Below, piece by piece: positions 24,275 to 32,665 of a stretch of DNA of 64,000 bases (position 1 is the stretch's first letter; every line of letters begins with the position of its first letter). The position numbers were made by a program, and so were the translations under genes. The stretch spans positions 42,695-106,694 of the forward strand of contig NZ_BMND01000026.1 in the NCBI RefSeq assembly GCF_014646275.1. Reading direction: 5' to 3'. The notes beneath the pieces were generated by a model that made no database searches, was not told the DNA's origin, and worked only from the letters and a program-made list of their open reading frames with translations. The DNA comes from Streptomyces kronopolitis (lineage in GTDB: Bacteria > Actinomycetota > Actinomycetes > Streptomycetales > Streptomycetaceae).

Positions 24275-24874
24275 TCACCGGGTGCCCGTCTCGACGGAGG
24301 TGGCAGCCAGCTGTTCGGTCAGCCGACGCAGCGCGCGCGCCCGCAGCGGGCCGACCGAGCCGCGGGCCACCCCCAGCCTGCGGCTCACCTCGTCATAGCT
24401 GCACTCCTCGTCAGCGCTGAGCATCCCGAGCAGCGTCTGGTCCCGGGCCGATAATCGGCCGAGAGCCGAGAGGACCTCGTCTCGACGTTCGTTGGATATC
24501 ACCGCGTTCTCCGGGCCGGAGTCCGGGGCGGTGGGCCGGTCGAAGACCTCGGGTCCGCCCACGGGTACGTAGCGCAGGGCGCGTTCGCGCTGCTTGAGGC
24601 TCTCCCGCTTCGCGCAGGTGGTGAGCCAAGCGGGGAAGCGCTCGGGCGACTGCAAGGCACGCAGCCCCTGGTAGGCGCGGAGCCAGGTCTGCTGGAAGAT
24701 CTCTTCACAGTCCGCCTGGCTCACCCGATGAGATCGCGCGATCGTCCACACCAGGGGCGAGAAGCGCCTTACCAGCGCCGCCCAGGCTGCCTGTCTCCCC
24801 TCGCAGCAGGCCTCGATGAGGTCAGCCGTGGAGAAGGTGGTGGCATCGAACCGCTTCGTCAGCGACGGTGACAT
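24275..24874 (-). CDS. ECF-like RNA polymerase sigma factor with a TTA codon
   Basis: This 199-residue sigma-70 family protein consists of regions 2 and 4 only. Region 2 includes LVRRFSPLVWTIARSHRVS and CEEIFQQTWLRAYQGLRALQ. Region 4 includes LSARDQTLLGMLSADEECSYDEVSRRLGV followed by a helix-turn-helix. A TTA leucine codon lies at 24452-24454 (in GRLSARD), so translation should depend on the bldA tRNA. The ATG at 24874 follows AAAGGACAGCC. It is separated from the KS block by 96 bases and probably has its own promoter or is the distal gene of that operon. It is the best candidate for a pathway-specific regulator. Confidence 0.85.
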   Translation of the reverse strand: MSPSLTKRFDATTFSTADLIEACCEGRQAAWAALVRRFSPLVWTIARSHRVSQADCEEIFQQTWLRAYQGLRALQSPERFPAWLTTCAKRESLKQRERALRYVPVGGPEVFDRPTAPDSGPENAVISNERRDEVLSALGRLSARDQTLLGMLSADEECSYDEVSRRLGVARGSVGPLRARALRRLTEQLAATSVETGTR

Positions 24875-24970
24875 GGCTGTCCTTTTCGGAGATGGTGGTG
24901 AATCGCTGTGAGAGTGACCACCGCCCGACGTGTGGCGTGTTGTCCGGATGTCGTCGTGGGTCACCTGGGG

Positions 24971-26134
24971 TCAGTGGGCCGGAGAGGTCGCGGGCCCGCG
25001 CACCACGAGGCAGCCGACCGAGCCGTCGTGGCCCAGGGCGGTGATGAGCGCCGCCTCGCCGGGGTGGGCACCCCGCTGCCGCCAGGTGTCCACCAGCGCG
25101 GCGAGTTGGAGGGTGACCGTCGCACTGAAGGTCTCGCCCACCGCCTGCCTCACGTCCACGGTCGGCGGCATCCCGGCCGTCCCCAGCGCACCCCGTACGG
25201 CGCGGAGTTCGAGACGGTCGGCGCCGACCTGACCCGTCGCGCCCAGCGCCACGGACCGTACGTCGGCCGGCGCGACACCGCTGCGGTCCAGTGCCCTGCC
25301 GATGCACGTGGTCAGGGTCGCGAAGAGGCGTCCGCGGGGTGCGAAGCCCACTTCGGCGGCGAGCACCCGGGCGAGGACCGGGCGGCCCTCGGCGTGGGCG
25401 ACCTCCTCCGGCTCGACGACCAGGGCGGCGGCGCCCTCCCCCAGCGGGAAGTCCGGTCGGAGCGCGCCAGAGCGCTGCCAGCCCCAGCCGGTCTGTGCGC
25501 TGAGTTCCTCGGCACCGGCCACCAGGAGGCGTTCGGCCTGCCCCTGCCGAGTGGCGTTGCGCGCATAGCGCAGCGCCTGGATACCGGCGAGCGCACCGCC
25601 GGCGACGGTGGCGTTCACGCCGTGCAGTCCGTGCCGAATGGCGACCTGCCCGGCGGCGCAGTTCATCACGGTGTTGGGGAAGAGGCTGGGGTTGACGAGG
25701 TAGGGGCGCTCGGCCTGGAGGGTCCGCAGGGAGTACTCGCCGGAGCTCCGCACCGAACCGCTGGACGTACCCATCACCACGCCCGCACCCGGGCCGATCG
25801 ATCCCGGGTAGGAGTCGAGCGCCATCTGGCACGCCACCAAGGCGAGCCGGGTCGTGCGGTCCAGGTTCCGCAGGCCCTTGCGGCCGAGCAATTCCGCGAA
25901 CGGCAGTGGGGGGACGGCTCGTACCGGCCGCGGCGGCAGGGTCTCCTCGCCGAGGTCGCCCAGGCCCTCGGTGGCCTCTCCACCGGTGGCTCCGCCCACT
26001 GCGAGGGCGGCGGCGAGCGCAGTGGTGCCGACGCCGGCCGGTGAGACCGCTGCGGTGGAGGTCACGGCCAGGGTGGTGAGGGTGGGCGTGAAGTCGTCGG
26101 TGGGCAGGGGGCGTCGGGCCGTGTCCGTGGTCAT
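24971..26134 (-). CDS. KS-beta/chain-length-factor-like ketosynthase
   Basis: This 387-residue ketosynthase-fold protein lacks the active-site Cys. At the TACSAS position of the partner KS it reads TVAGGALAG (Gly about 179-180), and the downstream AHGTGT and KSxxGH motifs are replaced by GATGQVG and VRQAVGE. This is the pattern of a chain-length factor partner in a KS-alpha/KS-beta heterodimer. The usual CLF Gln is not present at that position. It overlaps the KS-alpha gene by 4 bases (ATGA), as expected for stoichiometric partners. Confidence 0.85.
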   Translation of the reverse strand: MTTDTARRPLPTDDFTPTLTTLAVTSTAAVSPAGVGTTALAAALAVGGATGGEATEGLGDLGEETLPPRPVRAVPPLPFAELLGRKGLRNLDRTTRLALVACQMALDSYPGSIGPGAGVVMGTSSGSVRSSGEYSLRTLQAERPYLVNPSLFPNTVMNCAAGQVAIRHGLHGVNATVAGGALAGIQALRYARNATRQGQAERLLVAGAEELSAQTGWGWQRSGALRPDFPLGEGAAALVVEPEEVAHAEGRPVLARVLAAEVGFAPRGRLFATLTTCIGRALDRSGVAPADVRSVALGATGQVGADRLELRAVRGALGTAGMPPTVDVRQAVGETFSATVTLQLAALVDTWRQRGAHPGEAALITALGHDGSVGCLVVRGPATSPAH

Positions 26135-27363
26135 GCTGCCTTCCCCAGGATGACGATGGCGTTGTTGCCACCGAAGGCGAAACCGTGGTTCTGGACCACC
26201 TGCGGTGCGGCCTGGCGCGCCTTCCCCGGCACCGGGTCGACACCGCGTCCCAGCTCCGGGTCCACCCGCTCGACGTTGGCCGTCGGCGGCAGGAATCCCT
26301 CGTACAGGGCACGGCAGCAGATCAACGCGCCGAATCCGCTGGCCGCCCCCATCGTGTGGCCGATCATCGACTTGATCGAGCTGATCGGCGGCATGGCGTC
26401 GCCGAACACCTCGCGCACCGCGGCGACTTCGGTGGCGTCGTTGGTGCGGGTACCGGTGCCGTGGGCGCAGATGTAGTCGATCTGCTCGGGGGTGACACCG
26501 GCGTTGCGCTGGGCCTCCCGTATGCAGCCCGCGATGGTGGCGGCGTTCGGGTGCACCATGTGGTCGGCGTCGCAGTTGAGGCCGTAGCCCAGCACTTCGG
26601 CGTAGATCCGGGCGCCGCGCGCGATCGCCCGTTCGTACGGCTCCACCAGCAGGGCGACACCGCCTTCGGCAGTGAGGATGCCCCCCCGTTCGGTGTCGAA
26701 GGGGCGGCAGACCTCCTCGGCGAGGGCGCCGAGCCGGTAGAACCCGGCGTGCGCCCAGCGGTTCACCGAGTCTGCGCCGCCCGCAAACATGTAGTCGGCC
26801 TCGCCCTGCCCGACCATGTCGTAGGCGTAGCCGAGCGCGTAGTTGCTGGCCGAGCAGGCGGTGGCGAGGGTCAACGCCTCGCCATCGATGCCGAGTTCGG
26901 TGTTGACAGCGGCGGCGATCCGGCCCGCCGGAACCGCCTGGACCAGGGAGGGACTGAGGGACTTCAGCCCGTCGCTCCGCCACTCGCCGACGAGCTGCTC
27001 GATGGCGGCCGACTCACCACTGGTGGTGCCCATGACGGAACCGGTGCGGGCGCGGGCCAAGTCCTCCGGACGCAGGTCCGCGTCGAGCGTCGCCAGCCGG
27101 GCGGCGGAGGCGGCGAACTGGCTGCTGCGGCCCCACCGGTCGGGGTCGATACGGGTCAGCCACTCCTCCGGCCGGAAGCCGGGTACCTCACCGGCGTTCC
27201 GGTGGGGGAAGCCTCCGGCATCGAAGCTGGTGATCGGGCCGGTGGTGCACCGTCCGTCTCGGATGGCCGCGGTGAAGTCGTCAGCGCCGATACCGGCGCT
27301 GCTGACCGCTCCCAGTCCGGTGATCACCACGCGCCTGCTCGGCCGGGTCGTTGTCCGGGTCAC
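26131..27363 (-). CDS. KS-alpha (FabF-like 3-oxoacyl-ACP synthase II)
   Basis: This 410-residue condensing enzyme is complete. C170 sits in TLATACSASN, H301 in CAHGTGT, and K331/H336 in SSIKSMIGHTMGAASG. It should elongate acyl chains on the cluster ACP with the adjacent KS-beta. The GTG at 27363 overlaps the ACP stop (GTGA) and gives the standard RRVVITGLGAV N terminus. The order ACP, KS-alpha, KS-beta on one strand is that of a minimal type II PKS. With the separate FabG and hotdog protein it resembles reducing (polyene-forming) systems. Confidence 0.92.
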   Translation of the reverse strand: MTRTTTRPSRRVVITGLGAVSSAGIGADDFTAAIRDGRCTTGPITSFDAGGFPHRNAGEVPGFRPEEWLTRIDPDRWGRSSQFAASAARLATLDADLRPEDLARARTGSVMGTTSGESAAIEQLVGEWRSDGLKSLSPSLVQAVPAGRIAAAVNTELGIDGEALTLATACSASNYALGYAYDMVGQGEADYMFAGGADSVNRWAHAGFYRLGALAEEVCRPFDTERGGILTAEGGVALLVEPYERAIARGARIYAEVLGYGLNCDADHMVHPNAATIAGCIREAQRNAGVTPEQIDYICAHGTGTRTNDATEVAAVREVFGDAMPPISSIKSMIGHTMGAASGFGALICCRALYEGFLPPTANVERVDPELGRGVDPVPGKARQAAPQVVQNHGFAFGGNNAIVILGKAA

Positions 27364-27632
27364 TGATCTCCACCCCTCTGGTTGCGGGCGACGACAGCCC
27401 ACACACCGGCGAGGTTGACCATCTCCGGGAGCTGGTCCTGCGGGATGTCGACGTCGAGGTCCTGCTCGATGCGCGCGAGGATCTCGATGGCCAGCAGTGA
27501 GTCGGCATCGTGGTCGTTCACAAAGTGGCTGGTCTCGGTGAGCTCATCGGGCTCCAGCTCCAGGACATCGATGACGATCTCGCGCAGCTGCCGGGCTTGC
27601 TCTTCGGTCACGGTCGGGTGGGACAGCGTCAT
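27360..27632 (-). CDS. Acyl carrier protein
   Basis: This 90-residue acidic carrier protein has the phosphopantetheine attachment Ser at position 45 in HDADSLLAIEI. Four-helix architecture is suggested by VIDVLELEPDEL and ARIEQDLDVDIPQDQL. It would be activated by the AcpS domain encoded in the same cluster and carry the growing chain for the adjacent KS pair. It starts at ATG 27632 (GAGGAGCAACC upstream) and overlaps KS-alpha by 4 bases. Confidence 0.92.
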   Translation of the reverse strand: MTLSHPTVTEEQARQLREIVIDVLELEPDELTETSHFVNDHDADSLLAIEILARIEQDLDVDIPQDQLPEMVNLAGVWAVVARNQRGGDQ

Positions 27633-27672
27633 GGTTGCTCCTCGGTGGTTCTGTCAGGGGAGTCGGCAGGCT

Positions 27673-28920
27673 TCAGGCGTTCCGGTGCCGCAGGTTCACG
27701 GCGGCAGCCCGGCCGAGGGCCGCAGGGTTGAGGAAACGCGCCGGGCCGATCAGTCGGGACGCGAACAGGTGCATATGGCGAGCCATGGACTCGTCCCGAG
27801 CGGCGGCGGAGAACATCAGCCGCTCGAAAGGGTTGAAGGGGCGGGCCTTCGCGTAGTCGGCGGAGAGGAATTGATGGCCGCGCAGCTGCCGCCGGTGGAC
27901 TCTTCGGTAGGTGTCCAGCGCCTGGTCCATGGCCGCCCGGCTGCCCGAGACAGCGGCCGCGCGGGTGGATGTGGCGAGCCACTGCGCCGACTCCAGTGCC
28001 CATCCGCAGCCGACCCCCCACAACGGGTCGCCGGTGAGGGCGGCGTCGCCGATCAAGGCGAGACCGGGCGCGGTCACCTGCCTGCTGAGGAGGGGATAGT
28101 TGGTGGTGCCGACGATCTTCGAGACGCGTTCGGCGGCACTGAGGTCGGGGGCCTCGGGCAGTTGGCTGATGAAGTCGAGGAAGCTGCCTTCGAGGTCCGC
28201 GCGGAAGGCGGGGAGCCGCTTCTTGTCGGGGATGACGGCAATGACGGTGACCCCGTCGTCGTTCGGCATCGCATAGGCGACATCCGGGTCGAGGAACCAG
28301 CAGTGGCTTTCCTCGCGCGCCATCCGTACGCCGCGGAAGTGTGCGAAGTAGCTGAACCGGTTGTTCTTGTGCGTTCTCTCGCGTACCCCGGCCAGCTTGG
28401 CGACCGCGGAGTCCTTCCCGTCCGCCCCCACCACGAGACGCGCCCGGATCTCCTGCTCGCCCTCGTCGGACGTTGTACGGACGCCCGCGGTACGGGAGCC
28501 TTCGCGCAGCAGACCGGTTACGGTGTGCCCCGCGAGGAGATCGACCCCTGGCTGGTCAGCAGCATAGGACCGCAGCAACGGGTCGAGCGTGCTACGCCGC
28601 ACGTTGTAGCCGTGTACCAGGGGGGCGCCGTCCCGGCCGGGACGGGGCTCGATCCAGCCCCAACGAGTGTACCAGCGAGCCTGATTGGCGATGGCGCCGG
28701 CGTCTCGCAGCAGGGGGGTGATGCCCAGATCATCGAGCACCTGGTAGGCGCACGGCTGGAGGTAGTGCGTGCACAGGACCTTGTGTGCCTCGGGCGAGGA
28801 GCGCCGTTCGAGCAGGGCCACCCGGGCCCCGGCACGGGCCAGGAGGGCCGCAGCGGTGCACCCCGCGATGCTGGCACCGCTGATGGCTACGTCGTATTCC
28901 CTTATCTGTGGGGAGGTCAC
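27673..28920 (-). CDS. FAD-dependent oxidoreductase (geranylgeranyl-reductase/hydroxylase type)
   Basis: This 415-residue flavoprotein has the N-terminal FAD motif ISGASIAGCTAAALLARAGA (residues 13-32), LVVGADGKDSAVAKLAG in the middle and ALIGDAALTGDPLWGVGCGW near residue 290. These are the three FAD-binding signatures of the family. The TSPQIREYDVAISG start from ATG 28920 overlaps the hydrolase stop by 4 bases. It lies 40 bases before the ACP gene and may oxidise a carrier-bound intermediate. Halogenase-specific Lys/WxWxIP motifs are not visible. Confidence 0.85.
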   Translation of the reverse strand: MTSPQIREYDVAISGASIAGCTAAALLARAGARVALLERRSSPEAHKVLCTHYLQPCAYQVLDDLGITPLLRDAGAIANQARWYTRWGWIEPRPGRDGAPLVHGYNVRRSTLDPLLRSYAADQPGVDLLAGHTVTGLLREGSRTAGVRTTSDEGEQEIRARLVVGADGKDSAVAKLAGVRERTHKNNRFSYFAHFRGVRMAREESHCWFLDPDVAYAMPNDDGVTVIAVIPDKKRLPAFRADLEGSFLDFISQLPEAPDLSAAERVSKIVGTTNYPLLSRQVTAPGLALIGDAALTGDPLWGVGCGWALESAQWLATSTRAAAVSGSRAAMDQALDTYRRVHRRQLRGHQFLSADYAKARPFNPFERLMFSAAARDESMARHMHLFASRLIGPARFLNPAALGRAAAVNLRHRNA

Positions 28921-29786
28921 GTTGTCCTCATCTCCTCGGCTGAGTGGGGCAGTCGGAGCATCGGTAGGAAGTCGGTGATCTGTTCGGCCACATAGCCGGG
29001 CTGCTGGGTCTGGCAGAAGTGGCCGAGGTGCGGCGTCTGACAGAGGGTGACGTTGCGGACCCGGCTGCGCAGGACTTCGAGGTCGCCACCCGGCGCGGCC
29101 GCGTCATCCAGTCCGCTGACGACGAGCAGGGGTGCCAGGATCCGATCCAGCGGTAGTTCGGGCAGCCGGGCCAGCTCCAGATAGAACTGGAGAAAGCCCT
29201 CCGGCTCGACGCGCTTCAGCACCTTGGCGGCCATGATGCGCAGCAGCGCGGGGCTCACGATGCGGCCTCGGGTACGGAGTTGGATGTTCAGACCTTCGGT
29301 GATCGTGTACCGGAACCGGGTCCTGGCCTCCGCGAAGAACTCGGGAGTCAGGGATGGATCGCTGACCCGCCACACGGGCGCCACCAAGGTGGCCGGGACA
29401 CTGTGGTAGGGGTGGCCGGGGTGCCGGGCGAGTAGCTGGAGCAGGGCGCAGGCGCCGAAAGAGTGCCCGACGAAAAGATCCGGGGGCCGATCCAGCACTT
29501 CGAGTGCGCGCAACAGCCAGGTGGCGGCGTCTCCGTGGCGCGGCCACGTGTGCGGAGAGCCCGCCCGCCAGGGCAGCGAGAGCGCGGACACCCGTGCCGT
29601 CTGCGGAAGTTGTTCAACCAGCGGTTCCCAGCTGTCCCAGCGCTCCTCGAAGCCGTGGACGAGCACCACGTGGGGCGCCGTCCCGGCGTCCGGGTACTCC
29701 TCCCGCCCCCACACCGCCAGTTCCGTGCCGTCGATGCGGACGGTTCTTTCCTCCCGCCATCGGGCGGCGGTCACGGCACGCTTCAT
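28917..29786 (-). CDS. Alpha/beta hydrolase (thioesterase/lipase-like)
   Basis: This 289-residue alpha/beta hydrolase has HVVLVHGFEERWDSW (HG oxyanion) near residue 40, the nucleophile elbow FVGHSFGACAL (S about 117), and a late His in TPHLGHFC. It is the first gene of the minus-strand ACP/KS block. Two ATG codons in a row exist (29789 and 29786). No strong Shine-Dalgarno sequence helps choose between them, and the second was used. It could act as chain-releasing thioesterase, cyclase or ester hydrolase. Confidence 0.83.
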   Translation of the reverse strand: MKRAVTAARWREERTVRIDGTELAVWGREEYPDAGTAPHVVLVHGFEERWDSWEPLVEQLPQTARVSALSLPWRAGSPHTWPRHGDAATWLLRALEVLDRPPDLFVGHSFGACALLQLLARHPGHPYHSVPATLVAPVWRVSDPSLTPEFFAEARTRFRYTITEGLNIQLRTRGRIVSPALLRIMAAKVLKRVEPEGFLQFYLELARLPELPLDRILAPLLVVSGLDDAAAPGGDLEVLRSRVRNVTLCQTPHLGHFCQTQQPGYVAEQITDFLPMLRLPHSAEEMRTT

Positions 29787-30400
29787 CACGACGAGCAGAG
29801 CGCGGACCCGGGAAACGCACCGTCGGCTCTCTCCATGGTGGATACCGGAGGACGTAACGGACTACGCCCGGCTTGGTTCGCAGTTTCCACAAGAATTTGG
29901 CAAAATATTCTGCATCTGGAATACATGTCCCCCCACGAAACCCTTCCCCGTATGCAGTCAACTCGGATAACCGAGATGCCGCGCCGCCGGGGGAAGCGAG
30001 GGTATGTGGGTGCGCAAAGCCGCAGCCGCACGTTCGCAAAATGAATCCCCCGAAGATCCCCCGAAGCAAATGCAGCTTCACAAGGCGGCGCTGCACTGTC
30101 AACGTGACGAACGCCACAGCCTAGCCCGCCGGCGTTCGGGAATCCAGCGGCCTTTCCGGCGCATCCGGGTCGCTGAGGGCGCCGCCGCCCGCGCCCTGCC
30201 ACCCCCGCCCTCCCGAAAGAGCCGGCTCTTCGGGTGTATCCAAAGGCGCTTCCGACTGCACTGTAGAGACGCAGGCTCTCGCCTCGCCGATTTTCTCGCG
30301 AAACGCTATCGACACCAAAGGAAGGCCGTGGCATCCGCTGTTCCCAACGATTCACGACGACCTGCAGCGCAGTAATGACGAATTCGCGAGGAGCCCGACA
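29787..30400. promoter_or_regulatory. Divergent regulatory region of the cluster
   Basis: This 614-base gene-poor gap lies between divergent operons and is less GC-rich than its surroundings. It contains GGGTGTATCC at 30232-30241 (identical to the minus-strand 22075-22084 site), the related GGATACC at 29840-29846 near the leftward gene, and a near-palindrome CCCGAAAGAGCCGGCTCTTC at 30212-30231. A possible short leader ORF sits at 30328-30375. It most likely holds promoters and regulator sites for both operons. Confidence 0.5.
30328..30375 (+). CDS. Possible 15-codon leader ORF before the glycosyltransferase
   Basis: A GTG at 30328 preceded by AAAGGAAGGCC (an excellent Shine-Dalgarno) opens a 15-residue frame that ends with TAA at 30375, 25 bases before the glycosyltransferase ATG. 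It could be a leader peptide affecting downstream translation or a chance frame. The peptide has no recognisable feature. Confidence 0.25.
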   Translation: MASAVPNDSRRPAAQ

Positions 30401-31582
30401 ATGACCTCGATGTCGCACATAGCCTTCATGAATATCGGATTGCACGGTCACCTGCTTCCGACGCTGCCCGTGGCCCGTGAACTCGTCTCCCGGGGGCACC
30501 GGGTGAGCTACGCGGTGCCGGAACGGTTCGTGCCGCTGGTCGAGGCGACCGGGGCCCGCCCGGTCCCCTACCGCTCGGCCTGGCGAGCCGATGACGACTC
30601 GACGAAGTTGCTCACCGACTTCACCGCGATCGTCTCCTACATGCTGGACGAGGCCGAGTCTGCGCTGCCGCAACTCGCCACGGCCTTCGAGACCGACCGG
30701 CCGGACGTGTTCGTCTACGACGTGTTCGCGTACGGTGCCCGTGTCCTCGGTACGCGCTGGGGCGTGCCCACCATTAACTTCTGGCCCTTCGCCGTCCCTT
30801 ACGAAGGCAAGGACAACGGCATCGCGGCGGTGTACAAGGGCCTGCTCGACGACCCGGCCGCCCACCGGCTGCGGGACCGCTTCTCCCGGTGGCTGGCCGG
30901 CAACGGGATCGACATGACGGTGGAGGACTTCGGACTGGTTCCCGAGCAGGGCATCGCCTCCCTCACCCGGACCCTGCAACCGCACGCCGACAAGGCGGAC
31001 GAGCCCCGCTTCTCCTTCGTCGGACCGTGCTTCGGGCCGCGCTCCGACACGGCCGCCTGGACTCCGCCGCCCGGTGCCGAACGCATCGTGCTCGTCTCCC
31101 TCGGCTCGACGTTCACGAACCGGCCGGACATCTACCGACAGCTCATGGCCGCGTTCGCCGACTCCGACTGGCATGTCGTACTCCAGACCGGCAAGTTTGT
31201 CTCCACGCAGGCGCTCGGCCCGATCTCGGACAACGTGGAAGTCCACGAGTGGCTGCCCCAGCTCGACGTCCTCGCCCACACCGACGCCTTCATCACCCAC
31301 GCCGGTATGGGCGGCACCGTCGAGGCATTGAGCCACGGGGTTCCGATGCTCACCCTCCCGCAGGGAGCCGACCAGTTCTTCATCTCCGACCGACTCTCTG
31401 AACTCGGCGTCGGCAGGCGGCTGCACGACGATGAGTTGACCGGGGGCACGGTCCGTACGGCGCTGGAGGAACTGCTCGCCCGTCCGGAGCTCACCACCCG
31501 GCTGAATCGGCTGCAGGAGGAGATCCGTACATCGGGCGGCGCGCCGGCCGCGGCCGACCTTATAGAGAAGCGCCTGCGCTGA
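30401..31582 (+). CDS. MGT-family (GT1) glycosyltransferase
   Basis: This 393-residue glycosyltransferase is of the macrolide (MGT/GT1, GT-B fold) type. The N-terminal acceptor domain begins SHIAFMNIGLHGHLLPTLPV. The C-terminal donor-binding part shows VLVSLGSTFTN, VHEWLPQLDVLAHTDAFITH, and the signature HAGMGGTVEALSHGVPMLTL with QGADQF. It transfers an activated sugar to a small hydrophobic acceptor, either as a tailoring step or as self-protection. GAGGAGCCCGACA precedes the ATG. It heads a nine-gene plus-strand operon. Confidence 0.9.
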   Translation: MTSMSHIAFMNIGLHGHLLPTLPVARELVSRGHRVSYAVPERFVPLVEATGARPVPYRSAWRADDDSTKLLTDFTAIVSYMLDEAESALPQLATAFETDRPDVFVYDVFAYGARVLGTRWGVPTINFWPFAVPYEGKDNGIAAVYKGLLDDPAAHRLRDRFSRWLAGNGIDMTVEDFGLVPEQGIASLTRTLQPHADKADEPRFSFVGPCFGPRSDTAAWTPPPGAERIVLVSLGSTFTNRPDIYRQLMAAFADSDWHVVLQTGKFVSTQALGPISDNVEVHEWLPQLDVLAHTDAFITHAGMGGTVEALSHGVPMLTLPQGADQFFISDRLSELGVGRRLHDDELTGGTVRTALEELLARPELTTRLNRLQEEIRTSGGAPAAADLIEKRLR

Positions 31583-31637
31583 GGGCCGAAGCGCCCGCAG
31601 ACCTGACCTCTCCCGGCCACACCTGGCCCCTTTACTG

Positions 31638-32651
31638 ATGAACGGGGAAGACGTGACACTCAACATCGCGATCATAGGCGCTGCAGGATTCGTCGGCACG
31701 AACCTCGCACTCGCCGCCGAACAGCGCGGACACCGCCTCACTCTCGTCGACGTCAACGATCGGCTGGGCCGCCTGGGCGCCTCCGGTCTCCTGGAGCGCT
31801 CCTCCTGTCACTTCCTCGACCTGTCGCAGCCGGACGCCCGGATACCCGACTGCGACGTCATGATCAGCCTCGCGGCCCTGCCGCAGGTGGACTTCTCGCT
31901 CCACTACCCGGAGCGCACCTTCACCAACAACATCGGCATCATGTCCGCGGTGTTGGAAGCGGCCCGGCTGCGCCGGATCCCCCTGCTCTTCGCCTCCTCC
32001 ATCGAGGTGTACGGAGGCAACGACGGCGATCTGCTGACCGAGTCGAGCGAGCTGTGGCCGCTGTCCCCCTACGCCGCCTCGAAGATCGCCTGCGAGAGCA
32101 TCACAGAGTCGTACCAGCACGTCTACGGAACCGTTTCGACGACGGTGCGGCTCACCAACCTCTACGGGCCGTGGCAGGCCCCGGACCGTATCATCCCCCG
32201 CATCACCGCCCAGGCTCTGCTCGGCATCGAGTCGGAGGCCGTCACCGGCCGCCTGCGCGACTTCCTCGCTGTCCAGGACGCGGTCGGTGTGCTGCTCGAC
32301 CTTGCCGAGAACGGGCCCTGGGGTGAGACGTTCAACCTCGCGGCCGGTCGGCACACCCCGCTGGAGGAGGCGGCGGAAGCGGTGGTGAGCACCGCGGGCT
32401 GCGGCTCCTTCGTGACGAAGGACGTCCCGCAGACCGACGGACGCGGTCCCTCCCTGGTGGCCACCTCCGCCCATCTGACCGAAGTCACCGGGTGGAAGCC
32501 CACCACGGACCTGTGTGACGGCGTGAGCCTGACGACGAACTGGTACCGCGAGAACCGCGCGTGGTGGGCACCCTTCGAGGCTCAGGTCCGCGCCGACCGG
32601 ACCGGTCCGGGATTCCTCCTTGACCACGCCTTCCCGTTCTGGGCCAACTGA
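31638..32651 (+). CDS. NAD-dependent epimerase/dehydratase (extended SDR)
   Basis: This 337-residue extended SDR has the Rossmann motif IIGAAGFVGTNLAL (GxxGxxG), ISLAALPQVDFS, and the catalytic set S (FASSIEVYGG) and YxxxK (SPYAASKIACE). Relatives act on nucleotide sugars such as UDP-glucose or dTDP-4-keto sugars. It follows the glycosyltransferase by 55 bases and may supply its sugar donor. No other deoxysugar genes (RmlA/B-type) are present, so the donor would come from primary metabolism. ATG 31638 was used; GTG 31653 is an alternative start. Confidence 0.85.
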   Translation: MNGEDVTLNIAIIGAAGFVGTNLALAAEQRGHRLTLVDVNDRLGRLGASGLLERSSCHFLDLSQPDARIPDCDVMISLAALPQVDFSLHYPERTFTNNIGIMSAVLEAARLRRIPLLFASSIEVYGGNDGDLLTESSELWPLSPYAASKIACESITESYQHVYGTVSTTVRLTNLYGPWQAPDRIIPRITAQALLGIESEAVTGRLRDFLAVQDAVGVLLDLAENGPWGETFNLAAGRHTPLEEAAEAVVSTAGCGSFVTKDVPQTDGRGPSLVATSAHLTEVTGWKPTTDLCDGVSLTTNWYRENRAWWAPFEAQVRADRTGPGFLLDHAFPFWAN

Positions 32652-32665
32652 CGAGGACGCCACTC

